Source: Palleronia rufa
Lineage (GTDB): Bacteria > Pseudomonadota > Alphaproteobacteria > Rhodobacterales > Rhodobacteraceae
Reading direction: 5' to 3'
NCBI RefSeq assembly: GCF_000743715.1
Contig: NZ_JQEY01000003.1
Location: forward strand, 25 to 64,024
Length of the DNA stretch: 64,000 bases
This document shows, one piece after another, positions 45,754 through 55,513 of the stretch. Position 1 is the stretch's first letter. Each line of letters opens with the position of its first letter. Under the pieces are notes generated by a model. That model was not told the DNA's origin and did no database searches. It was given only the letters and a program-made list of their open reading frames with translations. Both the position numbers and the translations under genes were made by a program.

Positions 45754-47107
45754 CCGCCAGCCCGCCCAGCGAGGTCTCCTTGTACTTGTCGCTCATGTCC
45801 CGGCCGGTCTGGCGCATGGTCTCGATCACCGCGTCGAGCGGGACGAAATGGGCGCCGTCGCCCCGCAGGGCAAGAGACGCGGCGCCCACCGCCTTCATGG
45901 CGCCCATGCCGTTGCGCTCGATACAGGGGACCTGGACCAGGCCGCGCACCGGATCGCAGGTCATGCCCAGGTGATGCTCCAGCGCGATCTCGGCGGCGTT
46001 CTCGATCTGGCCGGGGCTGCCGCCCAGGACCGCCGCCAGACCGGCGGCGGCCATGGCGGCGGCGCTGCCGACCTCTGCCTGGCAGCCGCATTCGGCGCCG
46101 GAGATCGACGCGTTGCGCTTGACCAGCCCGCCGATGGCGGCGGCGGTCAGCAGGAACTCCGGCACCCGGTCACGGCGCGCCGCGGGCACATGGTCCAGCC
46201 AGTAACGGATCACCGCGGGCACCACCCCCGCCGCGCCGTTGGTGGGGGCCGTGACCACGCGGCCCCCGGCGGCGTTCTCCTCGTTCACCGCCATCGCATA
46301 GGCCGACATCCAGTCCATGGGCGTGTGCGGCATCCCCTGGTTCGACCCGTGCTCGGCGCGCAGGCCGTCGTGCAGCGCCTTCGCCCGGCGGCGGATGTTC
46401 AGCCCGCCGGGCAACGTGCCCCCCGTGGCAAGCCCGTTGTCGATGCAGGCCGACATCTCCGACCAGATCCGCTCCAGCCCGTCGTGAAGCGCGGCGCGGG
46501 AGACACGGCTGAGCTCGTTCGCGCGCTGCAGTTCGGCGATGGACAGGCCGGTGCGGGCGCACATCTCCAGCATCTCGTCGGCGCGGCGGAAGGGATGCGG
46601 CTCGGCGACCGTGTTCCCGTCGGTGTCGCCGCCCTCAAGCTCGGCCTCGGTCACGACGAAGCCGCCGCCGACAGAGTAGAACACCTGCCGCAGGATCACG
46701 TCGCCTTCGGCATCGGTGGCGAAGAACTCCAGCCCGTTGGCATGGCCCGGCAGCGCCGCACCGGTGTCGAAGACCAGGTCCGCGCCGGGATCGAACCGCA
46801 GGTCCGGCAGGCCGTCGGGGCGGACGGTGTGCTCGGCGCCGATCCGGGCCAGGCGCGCCTCTGCCTCATCGGCGTCGTAGGCGTCCAGCGTCATGCCCGA
46901 CAGGCCCAGGATCACCGCGCGGTCGGTCGCATGGCCGCGCCCGGTATGGGCAAGCGACCCGCGAAGCTGGACGCGCAGTCCGGCGGGGGTGAAGGCCCCC
47001 CGGCGCAGCATGTCCAGGAACCGGCCCGCCGCCACCATCGGTCCCATGGTGTGGGACGATGACGGGCCGATCCCGACCTTGAAGAGTTCCAGCACGGATA
47101 CGAACAT
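45734..47107 (-). CDS. sdaA: L-serine ammonia-lyase (iron-sulfur)
   Basis: A 457-residue single-chain L-serine dehydratase that converts serine to pyruvate and ammonia. The N-terminal beta domain starts [23 protein letters not shown]; the alpha domain holds the cluster-binding Cys in [14 protein letters not shown] and [19 protein letters not shown]. Length is normal. It may connect with kbl-tdh in the window for hydroxy-amino-acid catabolism. Confidence 0.96.
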   Translation of the reverse strand: MFVSVLELFKVGIGPSSSHTMGPMVAAGRFLDMLRRGAFTPAGLRVQLRGSLAHTGRGHATDRAVILGLSGMTLDAYDADEAEARLARIGAEHTVRPDGLPDLRFDPGADLVFDTGAALPGHANGLEFFATDAEGDVILRQVFYSVGGGFVVTEAELEGGDTDGNTVAEPHPFRRADEMLEMCARTGLSIAELQRANELSRVSRAALHDGLERIWSEMSACIDNGLATGGTLPGGLNIRRRAKALHDGLRAEHGSNQGMPHTPMDWMSAYAMAVNEENAAGGRVVTAPTNGAAGVVPAVIRYWLDHVPAARRDRVPEFLLTAAAIGGLVKRNASISGAECGCQAEVGSAAAMAAAGLAAVLGGSPGQIENAAEIALEHHLGMTCDPVRGLVQVPCIERNGMGAMKAVGAASLALRGDGAHFVPLDAVIETMRQTGRDMSDKYKETSLGGLAVNVPNC

Positions 47108-47309
47108 GGGCGCACCTCCGGTCGATGTCGTCGCATCGGCCGCCCCCCGGCGCTGGTCCGGGACCGACATCTTTGACGACGGGACCGGCGCGCGCCCCAA
47201 GTGGATCGCGCCGGTCCGCAGCCAGGGCAAGGGCCTGCGCGGTTTCTGGGATGGCGGCATGGCCCCGGCGCGCCTATAACGTCCGCGACCGCCTGCAGGA
47301 GACCCCGAC

Positions 47310-48098
47310 ATGACCGCCAACCTCTCTGCCGTCGACACGGCGAAATACGTTGCCGCAAAACGGGCCTGCGACTTCGTCGAGGACGGTATGCGCCTGGGGC
47401 TGGGAACCGGATCGACGGCCGCTTGGCTGGTCCGCTGCCTGGGCGAGAGGGTCCGGCAGGGTCTGCGGATTACCGGTGTGCCGACATCGTCGCGCACGGC
47501 CGAGCTGGCCCGGCGGGCGGGCATTCGCGTGACGACCCTGGATGAAGCGGGGTGGCTCGACCTGACCATCGACGGCGCCGATGAGTTCGATGCGGACCTG
47601 AACCTGATCAAGGGCGGCGGCGGCGCGCTCTTGCAGGAGAAGATCGTCGCCACGGCCTCCGACCGGATGATCGTGATCGCCGACGGCACCAAGGAGGTGG
47701 CCACGCTGGGGGCCTTTCCCCTGCCGGTGGAGGTCATCCCGTTCGGCTGGCAGACCACCCGGTCGCTGATCGAAGAGACGCTCGCCGGGCTCGACGTGAT
47801 GGGCGAGACGGTCACCCTGCGGATGAAGGACGACGACCAGCCCTATGTCACCGATGAGGGCAACCGGATCCTGGATCTGCATCTGGGCCGCATCGGCAAT
47901 GCGCGCCGGATGGCGTCGCGCCTGAACCAGATCCCCGGCGTCGTCGAAAACGGTCTCTTCATCGACATCTGCGACCTGGCGGTGATCGGCAGCGGCACCG
48001 GTGAGGTCCGCGTCAGGGACGCGAACGCGGGTACGACCGCGACCGAGACGATCGACGTGGACCGCCAGGACAACGTGTTCGCGGATCTCAAGCGCTAG
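47310..48098 (+). CDS. rpiA: Ribose-5-phosphate isomerase A
   Basis: A 262-residue enzyme of the pentose phosphate pathway interconverting ribose 5-phosphate and ribulose 5-phosphate. The motifs GLGTGSTAAW, TIDGADEFDADLNLIKGGGG and EKIVA include the catalytic Asp, Glu and Lys. A CAGGAG ribosome binding site precedes the ATG. Confidence 0.96.
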   Translation: MTANLSAVDTAKYVAAKRACDFVEDGMRLGLGTGSTAAWLVRCLGERVRQGLRITGVPTSSRTAELARRAGIRVTTLDEAGWLDLTIDGADEFDADLNLIKGGGGALLQEKIVATASDRMIVIADGTKEVATLGAFPLPVEVIPFGWQTTRSLIEETLAGLDVMGETVTLRMKDDDQPYVTDEGNRILDLHLGRIGNARRMASRLNQIPGVVENGLFIDICDLAVIGSGTGEVRVRDANAGTTATETIDVDRQDNVFADLKR

Positions 48099-48113
48099 AC
48101 GCGGCCGCCCCGC

Positions 48114-48938
48114 TCAGAAGTCGAGCGTGATCTGCCGCGTCAGGCCGATACGCAGGCCGTACTGGTCGCGCTCACCCTGTTCGACGATGGGGCTGTCGGC
48201 GGCGTCGCCCATGAAGCGGTCGTAGGTCACGGCACCCTGCACGCCCCAGACGTCGTTGATCTCATAGCGCGCGCCAAGCTCGACGCCCGCGCTGACCACC
48301 CCGCCATCCGCCGCATAGGCGGTGTAGTCGCTGGCCGCGGCTTCGGCCGCGGAAATCCCGAAATAGGTCGAGGTATAGTCGTCCGAGCCAAGAAGGACGC
48401 GCGGCCCAAGCGAGACGGTCAGCCGGTCCGCAGGCTGGATCTTGTAGTCGGCGCCCAACTCTCCGACAAGGCTCTCATGGCCGCCGATCCCGTAGCGCAC
48501 ATCGGCGAAGGCGTCGAAGTTGCGCGACCGGTAGCCAAGCCCAAGGCCCAGTTCCACCGTCGCATCGACGTCGTCCAGACCGTCGAGCTCGGGGTAGTCG
48601 CCGGCGACGCGCTCACCCACGTAGCGGAACGACCCGCGCAGGCCGATGCCGCTGGCCGGATCGCCGTTCAGGGAGCCGAAGTTCAGCGGCCCGAAATTCA
48701 GGTAGTTCAGGCGAACGCCGAAGGACGGTCCGGCGCCGTAGTCGCTCGATCCGAAGTATTCGGGCTTCACGGCCAGACCGGCCCCCAGGGTCAGCACGAC
48801 CTCCGGCCCGCCGGCCGAGATCGGTTCGGGGGCGGTATAGACCGGCTGCGCTGCGTCGGCAGGCATCGCGATGCTTCCGGCCTGGGCCACGGGCGCCGCA
48901 ACCAGCGCACAGAAAGTCAAAAGGCTGCGATACACCAT
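48114..48938 (-). CDS. MipA/OmpV-type outer-membrane protein
   Basis: A 274-residue protein with a Sec signal peptide (residues 1-20, ending VAQAG) and a body of alternating residues typical of a beta-barrel, ending in LTRQITLDF with a C-terminal Phe, as expected for outer-membrane assembly. Motifs GAGLAVKPEYFGSSDY and YRSRNFDAFADVRYGIGGH fit the MipA/OmpV family. Convergent with rpiA, 15 bp apart. Role unknown; some members interact with peptidoglycan enzymes. A GTG start 18 bases upstream is possible. Confidence 0.82.
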   Translation of the reverse strand: MVYRSLLTFCALVAAPVAQAGSIAMPADAAQPVYTAPEPISAGGPEVVLTLGAGLAVKPEYFGSSDYGAGPSFGVRLNYLNFGPLNFGSLNGDPASGIGLRGSFRYVGERVAGDYPELDGLDDVDATVELGLGLGYRSRNFDAFADVRYGIGGHESLVGELGADYKIQPADRLTVSLGPRVLLGSDDYTSTYFGISAAEAAASDYTAYAADGGVVSAGVELGARYEINDVWGVQGAVTYDRFMGDAADSPIVEQGERDQYGLRIGLTRQITLDF

Positions 48939-49077
48939 TACACGGATCCCGAACACGTCCGCCTTCTATCTAGGGTCCCGGGCGGGCGCGCGAAAGGCCA
49001 GATTTCTCTGCGCGCGCGAATTCGGTCATTTCGGCTCTCTCCTTTGCACAGATGCAACAGACGTCTATATCAACGGG

Positions 49078-49524
49078 ATGTTCACAGATCTCATCCAGCG
49101 GCTGACACGGCCCGACACGGGCGGAACGCCCATGCACGACACCGACGCGCGGCTGGCGCTGACAGCGCTGCTGGTGCGGCTCGCCCGATCCGACGGCGAC
49201 TATTCCACGGCAGAGCGGCGGCGGATCGACCGGGTGATCTCATCGCGCTACGCCATGCCCCCCGCAGAGGCCGCGGCCCTGCGCGCGGAGGCCGAGCGAC
49301 TGGAGGCCGAGGCGCCCGACACGGTGCGTTTCACCCGCGCGATCAAGGACGGCGTGGCCTATGACGACCGCATCGGCGTGATCGAGGCGCTCTGGGACGT
49401 GGTGCTTGCCGATGGCGAGCGCGACGCCGCGGAGGATTCGATCATGCGGATGGTCGCGCCGATGCTGGGGATCAACGACCGGGACTCGAACCTGGCGCGC
49501 AAACGGGTCGAAGACCGCCGCTGA
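49078..49524 (+). CDS. TerB-like protein
   Basis: A 148-residue all-helical protein matching the TerB/DjlA-N domain: ALTALLVRLARSDGDYSTAERRRID and VIEALWDVVLADGERDAAEDSIMRMVAPML, two acidic metal-binding-like repeats. Named after a tellurite-resistance protein but the domain is widespread and its role is unclear. Convergent with irr, 12 bp apart. Confidence 0.85.
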   Translation: MFTDLIQRLTRPDTGGTPMHDTDARLALTALLVRLARSDGDYSTAERRRIDRVISSRYAMPPAEAAALRAEAERLEAEAPDTVRFTRAIKDGVAYDDRIGVIEALWDVVLADGERDAAEDSIMRMVAPMLGINDRDSNLARKRVEDRR

Positions 49525-49536
49525 TCCCTGCCGGCC

Positions 49537-49974
49537 TCAAGTCCGGCGCAGGCGGATCACCACATCCACCGACGCGATGCGGGCGCCCTCGGGCGGGTCG
49601 GGCAGGCGCGCGATCCGGAAATCCTCCGGCGGGGCGTCCACCAGCTGGCCGGTGTCCTCCCAGAAAAAATGCGGGTGGTCGTCCATCCGCGTGTCGAAAT
49701 AGCTGCGCGCCCCCTCGACCGACACCTCCTGCATCAGCCCGGCATCGCAGAACGCCCGAAGGGTGTTGTAGACGGTGGCCAGCGACACGGTCTCGCCGCA
49801 GGCGCGGGTCGCGGCGTGGAGCGTTTCGGCGGTGACATGCCGGTTCCGCCCGTCCCCGACCAGAAGAGCGGCCAGCGACAGCCGCTGGCGCGTGGGACGC
49901 AGGTCCGCGCGCGACAGCCACCGGCCCCCGCGCGCCAGCCGGTTCTCGTCGATATGGGCGTCGATCTCTGTCAT
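49537..49974 (-). CDS. irr: Iron response regulator Irr (Fur family)
   Basis: A 145-residue Fur-superfamily protein. The winged helix spans about 22-80 (RPTRQRLSLAALLVGD, VSLATVYNTLRAFCDAGL) and the dimerisation domain carries the reduced His motif DDHPHFFWED. It lacks the Cys-x2-Cys zinc sites of true Fur, which fits Irr. In alphaproteobacteria Irr represses or activates iron genes when iron/haem is low. It diverges from the fabA-fabB-fabI operon across 118 bp. ATG at 49974 is chosen over a GTG three bases upstream. Confidence 0.88.
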   Translation of the reverse strand: MTEIDAHIDENRLARGGRWLSRADLRPTRQRLSLAALLVGDGRNRHVTAETLHAATRACGETVSLATVYNTLRAFCDAGLMQEVSVEGARSYFDTRMDDHPHFFWEDTGQLVDAPPEDFRIARLPDPPEGARIASVDVVIRLRRT

Positions 49975-50092
49975 CACCGGATATATAGGTCGAAAGTCCC
50001 CGTGGATTCAATGTCCCCGCGCAGCGGCGCCCTTGCACGTTTTCAAGACGGGGTGATACAGCCGGTCTGGCAAACGTGGCAGGGAGGCCCGC

Positions 50093-50602
50093 ATGCCAGA
50101 CTATCCCACGTCGTTCGGCAAGGACGACCTGATCGCTTGCGCGCGCGGCGACCTCTTCGGCCCCGGCAACGCGCAGCTGCCGCTGCCGCCCATGCTGATG
50201 ATGGACCGCATCACCGAGATTTCGGCCGATTCCGGTCCCAACGGCAAGGGTCACGTGGTGGCGGAGTTCGACATCTCGCCGGACCTGTGGTTCTTCGAGT
50301 GCCACTTTCCCGGCAACCCGATCATGCCGGGCTGCCTGGGGCTTGACGGGCTGTGGCAATTGACCGGCTTCAACCTGGGCTGGCGGGGTTGGACGGGGCG
50401 CGGCTATGCGCTGGGCACCGGAGAAATCAAACTGACCGGCATGGTCCGGCCTGACCGCAAGATGCTGACCTATAACGTGAATTTCACCAAAGCCATCCAG
50501 TCGCGGCGGTTGACCATGGGTGTCGCCGACGGGACCGTTCACGCCGACGGCGAACTCATCTATCACGTCAGGGACATGAAGGTCGCGCTCTCGGAAAGCT
50601 GA
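50093..50602 (+). CDS. fabA: 3-hydroxydecanoyl-ACP dehydratase/isomerase FabA
   Basis: A 169-residue hot-dog-fold enzyme that dehydrates 3-hydroxyacyl-ACP and isomerises the C10 product, starting unsaturated fatty acid synthesis. The active-site His71 ([13 protein letters not shown]) and Asp85 (GLDGLWQL) are present. First gene of fabA-fabB-fabI. Confidence 0.96.
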   Translation: MPDYPTSFGKDDLIACARGDLFGPGNAQLPLPPMLMMDRITEISADSGPNGKGHVVAEFDISPDLWFFECHFPGNPIMPGCLGLDGLWQLTGFNLGWRGWTGRGYALGTGEIKLTGMVRPDRKMLTYNVNFTKAIQSRRLTMGVADGTVHADGELIYHVRDMKVALSES

Positions 50603-50662
50603 GACCGGCGAAAAGGGAAGGGCCCCGCGCCGCGATGGCCACCGAACATGAGGAGTAGCGCG

Positions 50663-51889
50663 ATGCGTCGTGTCGTCGTCACCGGTCTGGGCATCGTCTC
50701 GCCGATCGGCAATTCCGCCCAGGAGGTGGTCCAGTCCCTGAAGGCGGGGCGGTCGGGGATCGAGTCCTCGCCGGAAATGGCCGAGCGCGGGTTTCGCAGC
50801 CGGATCGCCGGCACGCTCAAGATCGACGTGGCCGAGCATGTGGACAAGCGCACCCTGCGCTTCATGGGCGAAGGCGCCGCCTATGCCCATATCGCCATGC
50901 GTCAGGCCATCGCCGACGCGGGCCTGCCCGAAGAGGTCGTGTCGAACCCCGCCACCGGCCTGATCGCGGGGTCCGGCGGGCCGTCCACATCGGCGCTCTA
51001 CGACGCGCACCGCATCGTCGACGAAAAGGGCAGCCCGAAGCGCATCGGCCCCTTCGCCGTGCCCAAGGCGATGTCCTCTACGGTCAGCGCGAACCTCTCG
51101 ACCGCGTTCAGGATCAAGGGGATGAACTTCTCCATCACCTCGGCCTGCTCGACCTCGCTGCATTGCATCGGCATGGCCGCGCAGCAGATCCAGCTGGGCG
51201 TCCAGGACGTGATGTTCGCGGGCGGCGGGGAAGAGCTCGACTGGACGCTGTCCTGCCTCTTCGACGCGATGGGGGCGATGTCCTCGAAGTTCAACGACAC
51301 GCCCGAACGCGCCTCCCGCGCCTTCGACAAGGACCGCGACGGGTTCGTGATCGCCGGCGGCGGCGGCATGGTGGTGCTGGAGAGCCTGGAGCACGCCCAG
51401 GCCCGCGGCGCGAAGATCTACGCCGAGGTCACCGGCTTCGGCGCCACCAGCGATGGGCACGACATGGTGGCGCCCTCGGGAGAGGGCGGCGAACGCGCGA
51501 TGCGCATCGCGCTGGGAAACGTCGATCCGGGCCGCGTGGGCTATATCAATGCCCACGGAACCTCGACCCCGGTGGGCGACGTCGGAGAGGTCGAGGCCGT
51601 CCGCCGCGTTTTCGGAGAGGGCACAACGCCCCCGATCAGCTCGACCAAGTCGATGACCGGCCATTCCCAGGGCGCGACCGGTGCGCAGGAGGCGGTCTAC
51701 TGCCTGCTGATGCTCGAACACGACTTCATCGCGCCCTCGATCAACGTCGAAACGCTGGACCCGGCGATCCGCGACGGAGAGATCGCGACGAGGCTGGTGG
51801 AGGGGGCGGGGCTGGACACGGTGATGACCAATTCCTTCGGATTCGGCGGAACGAACGGGTCGATGCTCCTGTCCAGATGGAGGGCATGA
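50663..51889 (+). CDS. fabB: 3-oxoacyl-ACP synthase I FabB
   Basis: A 408-residue condensing enzyme that elongates unsaturated acyl chains. The Cys162 nucleophile is in [12 protein letters not shown], with the two catalytic His in [11 protein letters not shown] and [11 protein letters not shown]. The ATG at 50663 has a GAGGAG ribosome binding site. FabB with FabA is the anaerobic route to unsaturated lipids. Five bases, including the fabI start region, separate it from fabI. Confidence 0.96.
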   Translation: MRRVVVTGLGIVSPIGNSAQEVVQSLKAGRSGIESSPEMAERGFRSRIAGTLKIDVAEHVDKRTLRFMGEGAAYAHIAMRQAIADAGLPEEVVSNPATGLIAGSGGPSTSALYDAHRIVDEKGSPKRIGPFAVPKAMSSTVSANLSTAFRIKGMNFSITSACSTSLHCIGMAAQQIQLGVQDVMFAGGGEELDWTLSCLFDAMGAMSSKFNDTPERASRAFDKDRDGFVIAGGGGMVVLESLEHAQARGAKIYAEVTGFGATSDGHDMVAPSGEGGERAMRIALGNVDPGRVGYINAHGTSTPVGDVGEVEAVRRVFGEGTTPPISSTKSMTGHSQGATGAQEAVYCLLMLEHDFIAPSINVETLDPAIRDGEIATRLVEGAGLDTVMTNSFGFGGTNGSMLLSRWRA

Positions 51890-51893
51890 TCCG

Positions 51894-52679
51894 ATGGGAT
51901 TGATGGACGGCAAACGCGGCCTCATCATGGGTGTGGCAAACGAACGGTCGATCGCCTGGGGAATCGCCCGGGCGATGCGCGACGCCGGCGCAGAGCTGGC
52001 GTTCACCTACCAGGGCGACCAGTTGCTCAAGCGGGTCGGCCCGCTGGCCGAGCGCGCGGGATCCGACATCCTGCTGCAGGCCGACGTGTCCGACGACGCC
52101 TCCATGGACGCCGCCTTCGCCGAGCTGAAGACCCGGTGGGACACCATGGATTTCGTCGTCCATGCCATCGCCTTTTCCGACAAGGACGAATTGACGGGCC
52201 GGTTCGTCAACACCAGCCGCGCCAATTTCCAGTCGTCGCTGACAATCTCATGCTATTCGCTGATCGATGTCGCCCGCCGCGCCACCGACATGATGCCCGA
52301 CGGGGGAACGGTCCTGACCCTGACCTACCAGGGGTCGAACAAGGTCACGCCGTTCTACAATGTCATGGGCGTGGCCAAGGCGGCGCTCGAATCGGCGACC
52401 CGCTATCTGGCGAACGACCTTGGGCCGCAGGGGGTGCGCGTGAACGCGATTTCCCCTGGCCCGATGAAGACCCTGGCGGGCGCGGCCATCGGCGGCGCGC
52501 GCAAGACGTTCAAACATGCAGAGCAGAACGCCCCGATGCGCGCCAACGCAACGCTCGACGCGATCGGGGCGACAGCCGTGTACCTGGCCTCCGACGGCGG
52601 GGCCTCCACCACCGGTGAGATCATCCATGTCGATGGCGGCTACCACGTGTTGGGGATGCCGCAGGTGGACAACATCTAG
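51894..52679 (+). CDS. fabI: Enoyl-ACP reductase FabI
   Basis: A 261-residue short-chain reductase that completes each elongation cycle with NADH. The cofactor segment GVANERSIAWGIA and the catalytic pair Tyr155 and Lys162 (YNVMGVAK) are as in FabI, the triclosan target. Last gene of the fab operon, followed by a strong terminator. Confidence 0.96.
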   Translation: MGLMDGKRGLIMGVANERSIAWGIARAMRDAGAELAFTYQGDQLLKRVGPLAERAGSDILLQADVSDDASMDAAFAELKTRWDTMDFVVHAIAFSDKDELTGRFVNTSRANFQSSLTISCYSLIDVARRATDMMPDGGTVLTLTYQGSNKVTPFYNVMGVAKAALESATRYLANDLGPQGVRVNAISPGPMKTLAGAAIGGARKTFKHAEQNAPMRANATLDAIGATAVYLASDGGASTTGEIIHVDGGYHVLGMPQVDNI

Positions 52680-52710
52680 ATCCGCGATGCGGTATGGGGC
52701 GACATGAAAA

Positions 52711-52732
52711 CGCCGCCCCGGATGGGGCGGCG
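52711..52732. terminator. Bidirectional terminator between fabI and Gly-rich gene
   Basis: A perfect 9-bp stem, CGCCGCCCC paired with GGGGCGGCG around GGAT. On the plus strand it is followed by TTCTCTTT (end of fab operon); on the minus strand by TTTT (end of the convergent glycine-rich gene). Confidence 0.85.
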
Positions 52733-52757
52733 TTCTCTTTCGACCGGGCGCCAGGTG

Positions 52758-54041
52758 TCAGTGCTTGCTATCCCCGCCGCCGCCCCCAGCGGAGCCCTTG
52801 TCGCCGCCGGACGATCCGCCGTCGCCACCGCCGGACGCATGATCGCCGTCGCCGCCGGAGCCCTTGTCACCGCCATCTCCGCCGCCGGAGCCCTTGTCGC
52901 CGCCATCTCCGCCGCCGGAGCCCTTGTCGCCGCCGGACGATCCGCCGTCGCCACCGCCGGACGCATGGTCGCCGTCGCCGCCGGAGCCCTTGTCACCGCC
53001 GTCTCCGCCGCCGGAGCCTTTGTCGCCGCCGGACGATCCGCCGTCGCCACCGCCGGACGCATGATCGCCGTCGCCGCCATTGCTGCCGCCGCCGCCGTTC
53101 TCGCCGCCGCCGCCGTTGCTACCGCCGCCACCGTTGCTACCGCCGCCGCCGTTCTCGCCGCCGCCGCCGTTGCTACCGCCGCCGCCATTGCTACCGCCAC
53201 CGCCGTTCTCGCCGCCGCCGCCGTTGCTGCCGCCGCCACCGTTCTCGCCGCCGCCGCCGTTCTCGCCGCCGCCGCCAGTGCTGCCGCCGCCGCCAGTGCT
53301 GCCGCCGCCGCCATTGCTACCGCCGCCGCCGTTGCTACCGCCGCCGCCGTTCTCGCCGCCGCCGCCGTTACTGCCGCCGCCGCCATTGCTGCCGCCGCCA
53401 CCGTTGCTGCCGCCGCCGCCATTGCTGCCGCCGCCGCCGTTCTCGCCGCCGCCATTGCTGCCGCCGCCGCCGTTCTCGCCGCCGCCACCGTTGCTGCCGC
53501 CGCCGCCGTTGCTACCGCCGCCGCCGTTCTCGCCGCCGCCGCCGTTACTGCCGCCGCCGCCATTGCTGCCGCCGCCGCCGTTGCTGCCGCCACTGCCGTT
53601 CTCGCCGCCGCCGCCGCCATTGCTGCCGCCGCCGCCGTTGCTACCGCCGCCGCCGCCGTTGCCGCCGCCGCCCTGCGCTGGAGTTTGGCCGCCGGTCGGG
53701 GGGTTGGCGGTTCCGCCGTTGCCGGGTCTGGTGAAGTTATCGTTGTCTTCCTCACCGGTTTCGACCACGCCAGTGATGGGAATGCCGTCCCGATCGACCA
53801 CGGCAATGTTCGGCGTTCGCAGAACCTGCTGGAGCTGGGTCTGGTTCAGCTCAGGGCACTGCTCGATCTGCCTGGGCGTCAGCAGTTCATTCCGGTTCTC
53901 AGACGCGCAGCAGAGCGCGAAACTGCGGCTGTCGGTCTGTTCGCATTGCGTCGGCGTCATCGCGACGAGGCCGCCCGCGGAAACGGACAGGGGAAACAGG
54001 CCGATCACGGCTACGGTTGAAAGAAGGGATCTGTAACTCAT
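52758..54041 (-). CDS. Secreted glycine-rich repeat protein
   Basis: A 427-residue protein. Residues 1-22 are a Sec signal peptide (VIGLFPLSVSAGG). Residues 23-115 form a small domain with Cys-containing motifs (MTPTQCEQTDSRSFALCC, QIEQCPELNQTQLQQVL). From about 116 the chain is pure low-complexity: about thirty units of the type SNGGGG or ENGGGG, then a block with three copies of DGDHASGGGDGGSSGGDKGS. No anchor or sorting signal is obvious. I do not recognise the family; it could be a surface, matrix or biofilm protein. The minus-strand frame is the coding one because it alone has a signal peptide and clean non-repetitive N-terminus. Confidence 0.82.
   Translation of the reverse strand: MSYRSLLSTVAVIGLFPLSVSAGGLVAMTPTQCEQTDSRSFALCCASENRNELLTPRQIEQCPELNQTQLQQVLRTPNIAVVDRDGIPITGVVETGEEDNDNFTRPGNGGTANPPTGGQTPAQGGGGNGGGGGSNGGGGSNGGGGGENGSGGSNGGGGSNGGGGSNGGGGENGGGGSNGGGGSNGGGGENGGGGSNGGGENGGGGSNGGGGSNGGGGSNGGGGSNGGGGENGGGGSNGGGGSNGGGGSTGGGGSTGGGGENGGGGENGGGGSNGGGGENGGGGSNGGGGSNGGGGENGGGGSNGGGGSNGGGGENGGGGSNGGDGDHASGGGDGGSSGGDKGSGGGDGGDKGSGGDGDHASGGGDGGSSGGDKGSGGGDGGDKGSGGGDGGDKGSGGDGDHASGGGDGGSSGGDKGSAGGGGGDSKH
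52764..53685 (-). repeat. Coding tandem repeats (GGN-rich)
   Basis: Two repeat families within the glycine-rich gene. About 53070-53685 consists of 18-bp units (GGCGGCGGCGGT plus AGCAAT or GAGAAC) with occasional 15- or 21-bp variants; about 52764-53070 has three longer units of about 60-90 bp. All keep the reading frame. Serine/Glu alternation and codon variants (GGT versus GGC) show that many units have diverged by point changes. Confidence 0.88.
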
Positions 54042-54482
54042 GCACTGCTGCCTTCAGGTTGCGGATTGCGATTAGACACGTTCCAGATCTGTAAAAGTTC
54101 CGGAAAATTGTAGGTCTTCGGCACGAAGCTTTCGGCAATGTTGCCGGAGAACGGCATTCAGGGCTTGTTTTTCAAGGGCATACACGGCCCGTTCTGGACC
54201 GCGACGGAAAGACCATCCGTCTCATTGCCGATATTCGCGCATCCACGCCGCTGGTGCAAGGTCCCCCACCCGGATGCGCCCGGGACGCAGACGCGGTATC
54301 CCGCCGGCCGCCACGGGCCCCGGCACCGGCCTTCCACGCGCTATGCGCCGGACCGCGGCCGCTCGGCACGGGATGCCAACGGCCGGCGATTTCGCGTGAC
54401 AATCGCGCCAAGATGCGCACGATGCCTGCCGCGGGCGCATGGTGCGCCATCATCCGTCCTTCCCCATACCGACGAGACCACA
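54042..54482. other. 441-bp divergent intergenic region
   Basis: Between the glycine-rich gene (minus) and the VOC gene (plus). The part next to the glycine-rich gene is relatively AT-rich and presumably holds its promoter. No gene, tRNA or repeat recognised. Confidence 0.5.
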
Positions 54483-55043
54483 GTGCAGAGACTCCAGTCC
54501 CAAGGCCTTCACCACATCACCCTGATGGGCGCCGACCGCCAGTCCTCCATCGACTTCTGGGAGGGCGTTCTGGGAATGCCATTCCTGTTCGAGCAGCCCA
54601 ACCTGGACAATCCCGACGAAAACCACCTGTATTTCGATCCCGGCGACGGACGGCTCATCACGGTCTTCACCGACGAGCAGCGCGCCGTCGACCCCACCGG
54701 CACCCCGAGAGAGGTGGGTTGCGTGCACCATATCGCCTTTGCCGTCAGCCAGTCGACGTTCAGCCAGCTTGCGGCGCGCCTGGACGCGCGCGGCATTCCC
54801 CATTCCGGGGAGAAGGACCGCGGGTTCATGAACTCGATCTACTTCAAGGACCCGCTGGGGCTGCTGATCGAACTGGCCTCCTACCGCTTCGTGCCGCCTG
54901 CCGGTGCCAGCCATGCGGATGTGCTGGTCGAGGCGTTCCGGGTGCGCCAGGCGGCCGGGGACGACAACATAGAGGATGCCCACCTGGCCGTGGCGATCGA
55001 GACCCTGTCGGCGCGCAACCATGCGCGCAGGACGGACGGCTGA
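54483..55043 (+). CDS. VOC-family (glyoxalase/dioxygenase-like) protein
   Basis: A 186-residue protein with two beta-alpha-beta-beta-beta modules. The metal-ligand pattern is present: His in GLHHITLMG, a Glu/Asp region after NHLYFDPGDG, His in CVHHIAFAV and Glu in LLIELASY. This matches ring-cleaving dioxygenase or glyoxalase I-like enzymes; substrate unknown. The most likely start is GTG at 54483, just before QRLQSQGLHHITLMG; no ATG occurs nearby. Confidence 0.83.
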   Translation: MQRLQSQGLHHITLMGADRQSSIDFWEGVLGMPFLFEQPNLDNPDENHLYFDPGDGRLITVFTDEQRAVDPTGTPREVGCVHHIAFAVSQSTFSQLAARLDARGIPHSGEKDRGFMNSIYFKDPLGLLIELASYRFVPPAGASHADVLVEAFRVRQAAGDDNIEDAHLAVAIETLSARNHARRTDG

Positions 55044-55513
55044 CGCAACAGAGCGGCCCGACGGAACAACCGCGCCAGGAACGCGGCGCGCGATGGCGCC
55101 GGATCGCTCCGGACCCTTCTCGGCGGATGTCGGCAACTTGCCGCGGCGTGAAGGCCGGTCCGTGTCGCAAGATGGCCCCCGGCAAGCCCCGGCCTCCGCC
55201 GTTGTGCCACATCGTCGCGGCGCCGGACGTGGCACCGTGCCTGGCCTGTCGCCGCCATGCGACCGGGTCCGCCACCGATGCCACGACGCCAACTCCCGCC
55301 AGCTCTGATCGAACCAGTCGCCGACATCCGGATCCCGGCAACGTGCCGGACCGTTTCGGACCGCGATGCAGCCACAGATCTCGATCATCCGCCGGCCCCG
55401 AGCCAGGACCGAAGGCGAGAACCGGTTGTCGACCCCGGCCTCCAAGGTCGATGCCGCGCCCAACGCCTCTTGCGCCGCCGCCGGCCGGGGCGCGGGTCCG
55501 CGCCTTCTACGGC
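55044..55513. other. 470 bp without recognisable gene
   Basis: Between the VOC gene and the YkoF-type pseudogene. If a thiamine or hydroxymethylpyrimidine transporter once followed the YkoF gene on the minus strand, nothing recognisable of it remains here. Confidence 0.45.

Noticed and set aside
52764-53685. Regular repeats that could suggest a CRISPR array.
   Set aside because: The units are 15-21 bp, directly abutting, without unique spacers, and in-frame with a coding sequence.
52704-54036. Long plus-strand frames rich in Pro (PPPPLLPPPP) or Ala across the glycine-rich gene.
   Set aside because: They are the opposite strand of the GGN repeats. Repeats of 18 bp keep all frames open. Only the minus-strand frame has a signal peptide and a normal non-repetitive N-terminus.
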